5,308 bases of DNA, taken from Planctomycetota bacterium. Lineage in GTDB: Bacteria; Planctomycetota; Phycisphaerae; Sedimentisphaerales; Anaerohalosphaeraceae. This document shows, in pieces, positions 1-5,308 of the stretch (within the stretch, counting starts at the first letter, position 1; the number at the start of each line of letters is the position of its first letter). The translations under genes were made by a program, and so were the position numbers. The notes under the pieces were generated by a model. The model made no database searches. It was not told the origin of the DNA and saw nothing but the letters and a program-made list of their open reading frames with translations. Where the stretch lies: NCBI GenBank assembly GCA_021160785.1, contig JAGHBX010000449.1, positions 1 through 5,308 on the forward strand. The letters run 5' to 3'.

Positions 1-201
1 GGCCTTTTCTATGTGATGTTGCGAAAGACGAATCAGTTGGGGAAAGACGACCTTTGGTGTTGCTGAGGCCGCACCGAAGAAGCGGTCTTTGATTGTTGCA
101 TTGATGCCTTTACCGAGCGCATCGATCTGGGCTTTTTCCAGAACGGCAAAGAGCCGACCCAGGAGATACGCCGGATTCTTGTTCTCCTTATCGAGTGACA
201 T
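1..201 (-). CDS. cas11c: Probable Cas11c small subunit, internal in-frame start within cas8c, 3' end beyond the window
   Basis: Type I-C operons lack a separate small-subunit gene; in studied systems Cas11c is made by internal translation initiation within the 3' part of cas8c. Here Met456 of Cas8c (ATG at 201-199) is preceded by GGAGG at 211-207 with a 5-base TTAAA spacer, as good as the sites of the annotated genes. The product would begin MSLDKENKNPAYLLGRLF and share the cas8c frame and stop; 67 residues are visible. By family knowledge, Cas11c is about 120 residues, helical, and lines the belly of Cascade to stabilise the R-loop. Met452, just upstream, has a poorer ribosome binding site. 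What is seen is the site and frame; that it is used is inferred from the family. Confidence 0.75.
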   Translation of the reverse strand, partial: MSLDKENKNPAYLLGRLFAVLEKAQIDALGKGINATIKDRFFGAASATPKVVFPQLIRLSQHHIEKA

Positions 202-1566
202 TTTAACCTCCATACCTTGGTTATTGATTCTGTATTTGCGTACGAGTATTGCCTTGAGAATTGCTGCGCGAACATAATTGATAGCTTGATCGGCTCGTAT
301 TCGATTGATTACTGCATTTTGCAGCGCTTGCGGATATGTGAATCCTCCAAGGATGCATCGCATCAAAGTCCCCGAGAGAAGCGGTGAGGCAGTTTCGGTC
401 TTTGATTTCTTGTTATATGTCTCCCAGAGGACTCTTCGAATGCCGGGATATTCGGGCTCCGAGTCGAAGCTTCTCTGCAATTGCAAATCACGGAAGTGCT
501 GTCCGATTCGGTCCTGAAGCTCTCCTACCGAACAGACATGCCAGAATCGGACGGCTAAGCGTGCGGCATTGGGTGATAGCCCAAGAATATAGAACTTAAC
601 TTCCGAGTCAATTCCCTCAGGTCTCTTTCCCTGGCGAACGCCGTCAAGGAATCGCCTGAGGTCTGCGTTGTCGGCCAGTTCCGCCTCGTTAGGATCGAGT
701 ACCATTCCCAGCATCCCTTCCAAGGGCGAATCCCGCTCTGTCCAGAAAACGGTGTATGTCTCGCCGATGTAGAGATGTTGTGCGTCGTTGCGAATGAGAT
801 ACTTAAGTGCGGTTGAACTCTTGAATTCTGCTTCAATGCTGACAGGGGCATTGAAACTCTGTTCTTTTCTATAAGATTCCGCTGACTTAATGTTAAACGA
901 AACCAATGATTTGCCGGAAGACTGCCCGCCTGCGATACCTTTGAATTGTGCGTGTAATTGTTGAAGGTCCGTATGTTGACATCCTGACAATAAGCATTGT
1001 CCCTGCAACTTCGACTTCTGGGTGCTCAGGTACTTCTGCCATGCATTTCGGACTTTCGGCCGAAGATGAATGTATTGTCTTTCACCACAAAGCTGAAACG
1101 CGATGAAGCCGGCCTTGTCCGAGGTAATATCGCCCCAATAGCGTAGTTTCTCTGGAGCCTTGGTGGGTTTCCAGCTTTGATAAAACTTCAGCACCGCCTT
1201 GGCACCCTCATCGTCAATTCCACCCAGCACAGTCTGAACGAGAGAAATGAATGACTTGTAGCACTCAGGAAGTCTGCTTGCTTTGGTTTTTTGATCGGCG
1301 CCCAATAGATAAGCTGCCTTATCAACGAGAAAGTTCGGCTCGATGTTTACTGCCCGTACATTGACTTTATTTGTGTAGGGTATTTTAAGCAGTACTGGCC
1401 GGAGGCTAGCGCCCTCACCTTGCCTGATGTCATGTTCTTGTACCAGCTTTCCGTCCTCGGCAATCTCAAGGACAAAGCCAACATTTTCCATGCTGAAGCC
1501 AAATTCCGGCATCTTCCTTTCAGGGGCAAGCCGTTCGTAGTATTGGTGAAGTGCTTGCAGGATCAT
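1..1566 (-). CDS. cas8c: Type I-C Cascade large subunit Cas8c (Csd1 family), 3' end beyond the window
   Basis: The minus-strand frame from ATG at 1566 is open for 522 codons to base 1, with no stop. The family (Csd1/Cas8c) is usually about 570-600 residues, so roughly 50-80 residues are missing at the left edge. Cas8c is the large subunit of type I-C Cascade and takes part in PAM recognition and target DNA binding. Family hallmarks I can read: N-terminus MILQALHQYYERLA; CLLSGCQH at 191-198; QSSGKSLVSFN from 215, followed by KEQSFNAPVS; FYILGLSPNAARLAVRFW at 325-342; GTLMR at 399-403; NPAYLLGRLFAVLEKAQ at 464-480; DRFFGAASATP at 494-504; RLSQHH at 513-518. The start is well supported: GGAGGAGGT (1581-1573) lies 6 bases upstream, and the ATG overlaps the cas5c stop as ATGA, which implies translational coupling. 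The last third probably also encodes Cas11c from an internal start. Confidence 0.96.
   Translation of the reverse strand, partial: MILQALHQYYERLAPERKMPEFGFSMENVGFVLEIAEDGKLVQEHDIRQGEGASLRPVLLKIPYTNKVNVRAVNIEPNFLVDKAAYLLGADQKTKASRLPECYKSFISLVQTVLGGIDDEGAKAVLKFYQSWKPTKAPEKLRYWGDITSDKAGFIAFQLCGERQYIHLRPKVRNAWQKYLSTQKSKLQGQCLLSGCQHTDLQQLHAQFKGIAGGQSSGKSLVSFNIKSAESYRKEQSFNAPVSIEAEFKSSTALKYLIRNDAQHLYIGETYTVFWTERDSPLEGMLGMVLDPNEAELADNADLRRFLDGVRQGKRPEGIDSEVKFYILGLSPNAARLAVRFWHVCSVGELQDRIGQHFRDLQLQRSFDSEPEYPGIRRVLWETYNKKSKTETASPLLSGTLMRCILGGFTYPQALQNAVINRIRADQAINYVRAAILKAILVRKYRINNQGMEVKMSLDKENKNPAYLLGRLFAVLEKAQIDALGKGINATIKDRFFGAASATPKVVFPQLIRLSQHHIEKA
205..211 (-). promoter_or_regulatory. Internal Shine-Dalgarno site for cas11c inside cas8c
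   Basis: On the minus strand GGAGGTT (211-205) lies inside the cas8c reading frame, 5 bases (counted from GGAGG) before an in-frame ATG at 201. In the protein these bases only encode a short linker (MEVK) between two conserved blocks, so the match is not forced by a conserved motif. It decides the start of the nested cas11c. Confidence 0.72.
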
Positions 1567-2246
1567 GTCCGCACCTCCTCCGCCTTGAACGGCGGGACAG
1601 CAATTACACCATCGGTCATCTTGGCCCGGAAAAAGTGCGGCTTCATCTCGTTTCCGAAATCAATGTCATGCAGCATGTACCCCAAGTCCTGCGTGCCTCT
1701 CAGGTACGAAGCCGGAAGCGGTTCATCGGCTTCCAGCAGCCTGAAGTGGGCGGAGAACTCGCGGCAACCGAAGTAGGGCTGATTGAAGCATTTCCCCTTT
1801 CGCGCCCGCCGATTGAACTCATCGAGGTGCTTACCGTCGTTGTTGTCCTCATCACTGGTGTATTCAAAGTGAGCCTCGATCACATACGCGACATCACGCA
1901 GAATCATTGCTGCTCGCTGCTGACGGTGCTTAAGCTTTCCTTTTGTGTCAAGTTCATCAATGAAAAGCTCCAGCGGTGATTCAGCATTATTCATCGCAGC
2001 TTTCACGTTCTTCAAAGCTATCTTACTGGTTACCTCGTTTCGCCGGATGTTCATGAAGCGAACCGGTTTTAATACATGAATCCGGTCGATCACCCAGTGA
2101 ATCGCGGGCTTCCAGTGGATCGCCTCAAGTATGCCGCGTGCCGCCGAAGGGGTCATTACATCGTAGCTGACCCTCTCGACCTTCATTTCGGGTCTGGTGA
2201 AACAGGCATAATCTCCCCAGACCTTTAGTCTTATTCCAAAAGACAT
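1563..2246 (-). CDS. cas5c: Type I-C CRISPR-associated protein Cas5c (Cas5d), pre-crRNA processing endonuclease
   Basis: 227 residues, full length for the family. In type I-C, Cas5c replaces Cas6: it cuts the repeat hairpin of the pre-crRNA and stays bound to the 5' handle as part of Cascade. Visible family motifs: GDYACFTRPEMKVERVSYDV at 11-30, TPSAARGILEAI at 32-43, HWKPAI at 44-49, VIDRI at 52-56, RRNEV at 68-72, and DGKH at 137-140. Set against Bacillus halodurans Cas5d, whose catalytic residues are Tyr46, Lys116 and His117, Lys139-His140 match the Lys-His pair, but the tyrosine position is His44. The start has a near-perfect AAAGGAGGT (2258-2250) 3 bases upstream. cas3 ends 15 bases upstream, so this site overlaps nothing but the short gap. 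The TGA stop overlaps the cas8c ATG (ATGA). Confidence 0.97.
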   Translation of the reverse strand: MSFGIRLKVWGDYACFTRPEMKVERVSYDVMTPSAARGILEAIHWKPAIHWVIDRIHVLKPVRFMNIRRNEVTSKIALKNVKAAMNNAESPLELFIDELDTKGKLKHRQQRAAMILRDVAYVIEAHFEYTSDEDNNDGKHLDEFNRRARKGKCFNQPYFGCREFSAHFRLLEADEPLPASYLRGTQDLGYMLHDIDFGNEMKPHFFRAKMTDGVIAVPPFKAEEVRT

Positions 2247-2261
2247 ACGACCTCCTTTCTT

Positions 2262-4466
2262 TTAACTAATCAAATCGTTCGGATCAGGGTTATCAAGCTT
2301 GTTCAGGTTTAGTCCTGTTTTTTCGTGGTACAAGTGAGGACATGTCAGCACCGGAAACGTCTCATGAACCATATCAAGGCAGCCAGCATCGCGCAATCTG
2401 TCCCACTCGCGTTGGTTTATCTGTACTGTGTATTTTTGCAGTTTTCGGCTGAAGCCTCGCAGACAATCTGCATATCGGATTTGCTGAATCAGCTTCTCTG
2501 CCTCCGCGTCACGCGGCACGATCACGGGTTTATGGTCATCTTCTATTAGCCGAAATCTATTAGCAACTTCGCGAAAAGGAAAGTTCAGTCTGAGTGCGCC
2601 TTCGCGGAGCAATTGCAGTATCCCTTTGTTGTCCAAACGCTCGCCTTGCGACCAGTAATAATCTCGAAAGTACTCTTCGATGGCACTTAGCGAAAGAACG
2701 TCTTCGCTGAATCGCCGCATAACACTCTCCGTCGTTTGTGCCGTCTGGCGAAAGTAGCCCGGCGGCAGCTTATGTTCAGGGCGGAAGATGAAAACGGCCC
2801 CGGATTCCAGCAGCCCTTCTCGATTGCATCTGCCCGCTGCCTGAGCTATTGAATCTATCCCGGCGATTGCCCGATAGACAACGGGAAAGTCAATATCTAC
2901 CCCTGCCTCGACAAGTTGGGTGCTGATAACTCGGCATGGCTTCTGCTCCTTCAGCGTTTCGCGTATGTTGTGAAGTATCCTGGATCTGTCCACAGGACAT
3001 AAAGATGCACTAAGATGAAAGACATTCACTTCTTCGGCCAGTTGCTCATATAATCTGAGGGCATGCTTTCTTGTATTGACGACGCAGAGCACTTTCTCAT
3101 GCTGGCGTATTCGCTCTATCAGCAAGTCATCACTTTGCTCGCCAAGATCAAATACTGTCGTGCGTTTTAGATGTCCGGCAAGCCGGTCGGGGTCTTCGGC
3201 AATCTCCCGCACGTCTGCAAGGCCGGCAGAGAAATCTTCCCGCCTTTGAATAGCCGGTTGTGTTGCACTGCAAAGAACCAAAGAGCACTGGTAATTGAGA
3301 GCAAGTTCTCGTATTGCCTCAATGCACGGTAAAAGAAGTTCAGAAGGGAGGGCCTGTACTTCATCCATAATTATTACGCTGTTGGCAATATTATGCAACT
3401 TCCGGGAACGACTGCTGCGGCAGGCAAACAGGGACTCAAAGAACTGTACATTGGTTGTCACCACAATCGGAGCATCCCAATTCTCGCTTGCAAGTCTGGT
3501 TCGATGCTCTTCTTCTACTGGTTCGTAATTGCTGTGATGTTCCAAGACATTGTCGTCGCCAAAGATGTCTCGGAAGATGGCGGCGTTCTGTTCAATGATG
3601 CTGGTAAATGGAATCACATATATGATTCGGTTCTGTCCACACTTTATTGCGTGTTTGAGGGCAAATGTCAGAGAAGACAAGGTCTTCCCGCCGCCGGTTG
3701 GTACTGTGAGCGAAAATAACCCTCGGTTCAACCTTGCGGCCTTGCGGCAGTTGTTTAGAATCTGGGAGCGCAAGCGATTTACGGTTGTACTGGCAGCCTG
3801 CTGTTCAATGCTGTCAAGATGAACGGTGAGTTTCCCTTCGAGTTCCACAAGTGAATAGCCCCGTGATCGCAAAACCGCTTGCTGCGGTTTCATGTGCTTT
3901 TCGGTGTCGAGAAAATCAGCATCAACCAAGGCAGAAAACAGCATCCGAATGAAAAAGCTTACTTCAAGACCGGCTCGCATCTTGTCCAGTGTAAATGGCA
4001 TATCAGGCTTGGGAACTTCCAGCAGTTCATCCGGCCAGTTGAAATCATATGGCAGTTCTTTTTGCAGACGTTTTGCAAGCGAAGACTCTTCATTTGATCT
4101 GCCGTCTGCCAAGCCTGTATGGTGGCCTGCGATTGCGTATGCCAGTATCTTCCCTTCGCCTTGCTTCCATTTCTCTGTTGATTGTTGTGCGCCGATTATC
4201 GAGTGTTGAACTTTGCTCGTTTGCTCTATGTGAGCATCAGCAGCCGCCCGCAACATCTGCTGAAATTCATGGGAGTACTTCCCAAGATCATGCAGCAGCC
4301 CAGCAATGTGCCCCCAGTCGCCCGCCCCAAAGGCGGCGGCGAAGCCGCGTGCAAGTTGGGCGGTTTGTCTGAGGTGGTCTTCGAGCGTCTGCCAGCAGAC
4401 GCCGGGTTCGTCCGGGCCTTTGCCGGGATGGCTCGGATCAGTATGAGCGTAATACTCACTTGGCAT
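2262..4466 (-). CDS. cas3: Type I CRISPR-associated nuclease-helicase Cas3 (HD domain then SF2 helicase)
   Basis: 734 residues, the usual size for a type I-C Cas3. It is recruited by target-bound Cascade, nicks the displaced strand, then unwinds and degrades it with ATP. The N-terminal HD nuclease is complete: His31, His59-Asp60 (LLHDLGKYSHEF), His88, and His115-His116 (GHHTGL), all expected metal ligands. The helicase part has Walker A PTGGGKT (256-262), Walker B/DExx box as DEVQ (368-371), motif III SAT (400-402), motif V STQLVEAGVDIDFP (515-528) and motif VI QAAGRCNRE (542-550). No key residue is missing. The C-terminus (TCPHLYHEKTGL, 708-719) fits the family's end. The start is the first ATG after an in-frame TGA about 90 bases upstream; GGAG (4481-4478) lies 11 bases away, a rather long spacing, so translation may be weaker than that of cas5c and cas8c. 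It appears to be the first gene of the operon. Confidence 0.98.
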   Translation of the reverse strand: MPSEYYAHTDPSHPGKGPDEPGVCWQTLEDHLRQTAQLARGFAAAFGAGDWGHIAGLLHDLGKYSHEFQQMLRAAADAHIEQTSKVQHSIIGAQQSTEKWKQGEGKILAYAIAGHHTGLADGRSNEESSLAKRLQKELPYDFNWPDELLEVPKPDMPFTLDKMRAGLEVSFFIRMLFSALVDADFLDTEKHMKPQQAVLRSRGYSLVELEGKLTVHLDSIEQQAASTTVNRLRSQILNNCRKAARLNRGLFSLTVPTGGGKTLSSLTFALKHAIKCGQNRIIYVIPFTSIIEQNAAIFRDIFGDDNVLEHHSNYEPVEEEHRTRLASENWDAPIVVTTNVQFFESLFACRSSRSRKLHNIANSVIIMDEVQALPSELLLPCIEAIRELALNYQCSLVLCSATQPAIQRREDFSAGLADVREIAEDPDRLAGHLKRTTVFDLGEQSDDLLIERIRQHEKVLCVVNTRKHALRLYEQLAEEVNVFHLSASLCPVDRSRILHNIRETLKEQKPCRVISTQLVEAGVDIDFPVVYRAIAGIDSIAQAAGRCNREGLLESGAVFIFRPEHKLPPGYFRQTAQTTESVMRRFSEDVLSLSAIEEYFRDYYWSQGERLDNKGILQLLREGALRLNFPFREVANRFRLIEDDHKPVIVPRDAEAEKLIQQIRYADCLRGFSRKLQKYTVQINQREWDRLRDAGCLDMVHETFPVLTCPHLYHEKTGLNLNKLDNPDPNDLIS

Positions 4467-4625
4467 TTGGCAGTTGTCTCCTCTCCAAGACAGGGACCAT
4501 TGTCCGCTCTGATGACGCTGAAGCCGCTTCCAAAGACAAAAAGAGGGAATTCTGAATCATCCTGTCAGCAGTCCTATGCTCGCCAGTCCTCCTCCCTCGC
4601 AACTTTCTGGCCATGGCCTTTTCTC

Positions 4626-4653
4626 CCAAATCTTACCAAATCTTTAATAAGAT
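4626..4653. repeat. 10-base tandem repeat and adjoining palindrome overlapping the candidate cas promoter
   Basis: CCAAATCTTA (4626-4635) is directly followed by CCAAATCTTT (4636-4645), 9 of 10 bases identical. The second copy runs into a palindrome, ATCTT-TAAT-AAGAT (4640-4653), that lies between the possible -35 and -10 boxes. Such a layout could be a repressor site, but the elements are short and could arise by chance in AT-rich sequence. Confidence 0.35.
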
Positions 4654-4659
4654 GTACAA
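4630..4659 (-). promoter_or_regulatory. Weak candidate promoter for the cas operon
   Basis: On the minus strand, TTGTAC (4659-4654) as a -35 box and TAAGAT (4635-4630) as a -10 box are separated by 18 bases. Each is an imperfect match to the sigma-70 consensus. Transcription would start near 4623, leaving a leader of about 155 bases before cas3. The surrounding sequence is the most AT-rich part of the gap next to cas3, which supports the position, but other choices are possible. Confidence 0.28.
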
Positions 4660-4740
4660 GTGCCAAAACACTACCACAGGAAATATCCAGAAGCAAGTGG
4701 ATTTTTCATGGCAAAAAAATGATGATTAACGCCGCCCTGT

Positions 4741-5170
4741 GACGGTTGGGGTCGGGTGCCCGCTATGCTGATCGCGTCAAGGCCCGAACCAAACCACAAA
4801 ACAGTCGAGAGCACGGCACAGGCAGATGGGCTACTGGGGGCGATCATGGCTCTTGATACCTTCCGGCCTGAAACAGCCGACAAGGCAACCAGGAACACAC
4901 CCAAGGCCACGTTCCCAACCCACAGCCCCCGTTGCAGCCCCTTGCAACACCCAGAAAATAGACGGCAGAGCCATCGACAGCAGCCTCAACGCCCTGAGAC
5001 AGCCATAGGAATAACCACAAGGAGCAGAATGACATCCCCCCACGAACACTCCGAATACAATTAGGCGGAAAAAAAGCGACAGCAGCAAGTGTGATAGGAG
5101 GCTACCACACCCCCAATCCCCACCGAAGGTACGTCGGCAGGTAGAAAAACCCGAAATCTCTCACGCACGC
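4741..5170. other. T-poor, strand-asymmetric stretch; possible decayed gene on the minus strand
   Basis: The plus strand has very little T: I count about 17 T in the 180 bases 4861-5040, with C and A dominating. On the minus strand, which is therefore G/T-rich, hydrophobic segments appear in successive different frames (for example ILLLVVIPMAVSGR near 5030-4990, LLSMALPSIFWVLQG near 4985-4935, and VALGVFLVALSAVSGR near 4910-4865). This could be a membrane-protein gene broken by frameshifts. However, a G/T-rich strand yields Val, Leu, Phe and Gly in every frame, so the hydrophobicity alone proves nothing. No family is recognised. Confidence 0.25.
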
Positions 5171-5221
5171 AAGGACACCAGCAAAAAATATATTAGTATC
5201 GTCCCAAAGTTAGGGGATAGA

Positions 5222-5249
5222 TTGAAAAAGGCTTGAGTTGTGATATCAT
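5222..5249 (+). promoter_or_regulatory. Candidate sigma-70 promoter for the gene starting at 5292
   Basis: TTGAAA (5222-5227) and TATCAT (5244-5249) are each five of six matches to the sigma-70 boxes, with a 16-base spacer. The start of transcription would fall near 5256, giving a leader of about 35 bases. The left arm of the inverted repeat (5230-5245) lies between the boxes, so this transcript would not contain it. Confidence 0.5.
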
Positions 5250-5291
5250 ATTGTTGACACGACGACACTTTTATCACAGGAGACTCAAGCC
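5230..5291 (+). repeat. Inverted repeat able to sequester the ribosome binding site of the downstream gene
   Basis: GGCTTGAGT (5230-5238) is the exact reverse complement of ACTCAAGCC (5283-5291). Directly inside, TGTGATA (5239-5245) is the exact reverse complement of TATCACA (5272-5278). Together this gives 16 base pairs, interrupted only on the right by GGAG (5279-5282), the Shine-Dalgarno core, as a bulge; the loop is 26 bases. The right arm ends directly before the ATG at 5292. Only RNA made by read-through from outside would contain both arms. Confidence 0.8.
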
Positions 5292-5308
5292 ATGCAGGAT
5301 ATTATAAC
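5292..5308 (+). CDS. Start of an unidentified gene, probably a transposase, running out of the window
   Basis: ATG at 5292 begins MQDIIT, the only residues visible. AGGAG (5278-5282) lies 9 bases upstream, a good spacing, and a plausible promoter precedes it. The transposase call rests only on the compact upstream layout and the IS-like leader hairpin; the protein itself cannot be recognised from six residues. Confidence 0.45.

Larger units (their letters stand above)
4467..5184. other. Gap of about 720 bases upstream of cas3 with no convincing gene
   Basis: Short open frames occur on both strands, but none has a good ribosome binding site together with recognisable protein motifs. There is no WYL or other regulator gene of the kind sometimes found beside type I-C operons, no tRNA and no CRISPR repeats. 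The part nearest cas3 (4467-4740) probably holds the operon promoter and leader. The middle part (4741-5170) is compositionally odd and has its own entry. Confidence 0.6.
5185..5308 (+). mobile_element. Probable left end of an insertion sequence (partial, family undetermined)
   Basis: The sequence changes abruptly from C/A-rich to AT-rich at AAAAAATATATTAGTATCG (from 5184), followed by GTCCCAAAGTTAGGGGATAG at 5201-5220, which may be the terminal sequence. It then carries a promoter, a self-complementary leader and the start of a gene, all within about 100 bases. This compact layout is typical of an IS end with its transposase gene. No second terminal repeat, target duplication or transposase motif is in view, so this is an inference from layout and the exact edge is uncertain. 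Confidence 0.4.

Noticed and set aside
1347..1529. A 60-codon minus-strand open frame inside cas8c
   Set aside because: It is a different frame of the well-supported cas8c and resembles nothing.
4609..4618. Ten-base palindrome GGCCATGGCC
   Set aside because: It is short, without loop or T-tract, and looks like a chance palindrome rather than a terminator or operator.
4700..4722. T-run and A-run flanking CATGGC that could pair
   Set aside because: The arms are only A/T and short, so it is not a credible terminator or stable structure.
4182..4742. A 186-codon plus-strand open frame overlapping the 5' end of cas3
   Set aside because: Its first half is antisense to the conserved HD domain of cas3, and the rest has no protein-like motifs or ribosome binding site.
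4671..4910. A 79-codon minus-strand open frame with a GTG start and hydrophobic segments
   Set aside because: No ribosome binding site, and neighbouring frames look equally hydrophobic because the strand is G/T-rich; it is only mentioned as part of a possible decayed gene.
5254..5259. A perfect TTGACA just upstream of the gene at 5292
   Set aside because: No -10 box lies at a fitting distance; the only AT-rich hexamer (TTTTAT) is too close, and a fitting one would fall at or past the start codon.
1..5308. CRISPR repeats or leader
   Set aside because: I found no direct repeats of about 30 bases with regular spacing; in this subtype the array lies at the other end of the operon.

Overview
The window holds the first part of a type I-C (subtype Dvulg) CRISPR-Cas effector operon on the minus strand. 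Its order is cas3, cas5c, cas8c, read from about 4466 down to base 1. The genes are tightly packed: 15 bases separate cas3 from cas5c, and cas5c and cas8c share a 4-base ATGA overlap. cas8c is open through the left edge of the window, so its last residues, and the expected cas7c, cas4, cas1, cas2 and CRISPR array, would lie to the left. No CRISPR repeats are present here.

The genes form one machine. Cas5c should process the pre-crRNA and cap the 5' handle. Cas8c is the large subunit of Cascade. A probable Cas11c small subunit is translated from inside the 3' part of cas8c, where an in-frame ATG follows a strong GGAGG. Cas3 is the HD nuclease-helicase that degrades the target once recruited. 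All visible motifs of Cas3 are intact. Cas5c has one notable difference: the position matching the catalytic Tyr46 of Bacillus halodurans Cas5d is His44.

From 4467 to about 5185 I see no convincing gene. Next to cas3 there is a weak candidate promoter with a small palindrome and a 10-base tandem repeat. Beyond it (about 4741-5170) is a stretch with very little T on the plus strand, perhaps a decayed gene, perhaps only biased sequence.

At the right edge (about 5185-5308) the sequence changes to an AT-rich junction, a good plus-strand promoter, and an inverted repeat that would hide the ribosome binding site of a gene starting at 5292. This looks like the left end of an insertion sequence with a transposase gene that runs out of the window, but its family cannot be read from 17 bases of coding sequence.

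The organism is a bacterium with mid-range GC. The Cas proteins resemble those of Gram-negative anaerobes (Deltaproteobacteria or Chlorobi type), but this placement is a guess from general resemblance.
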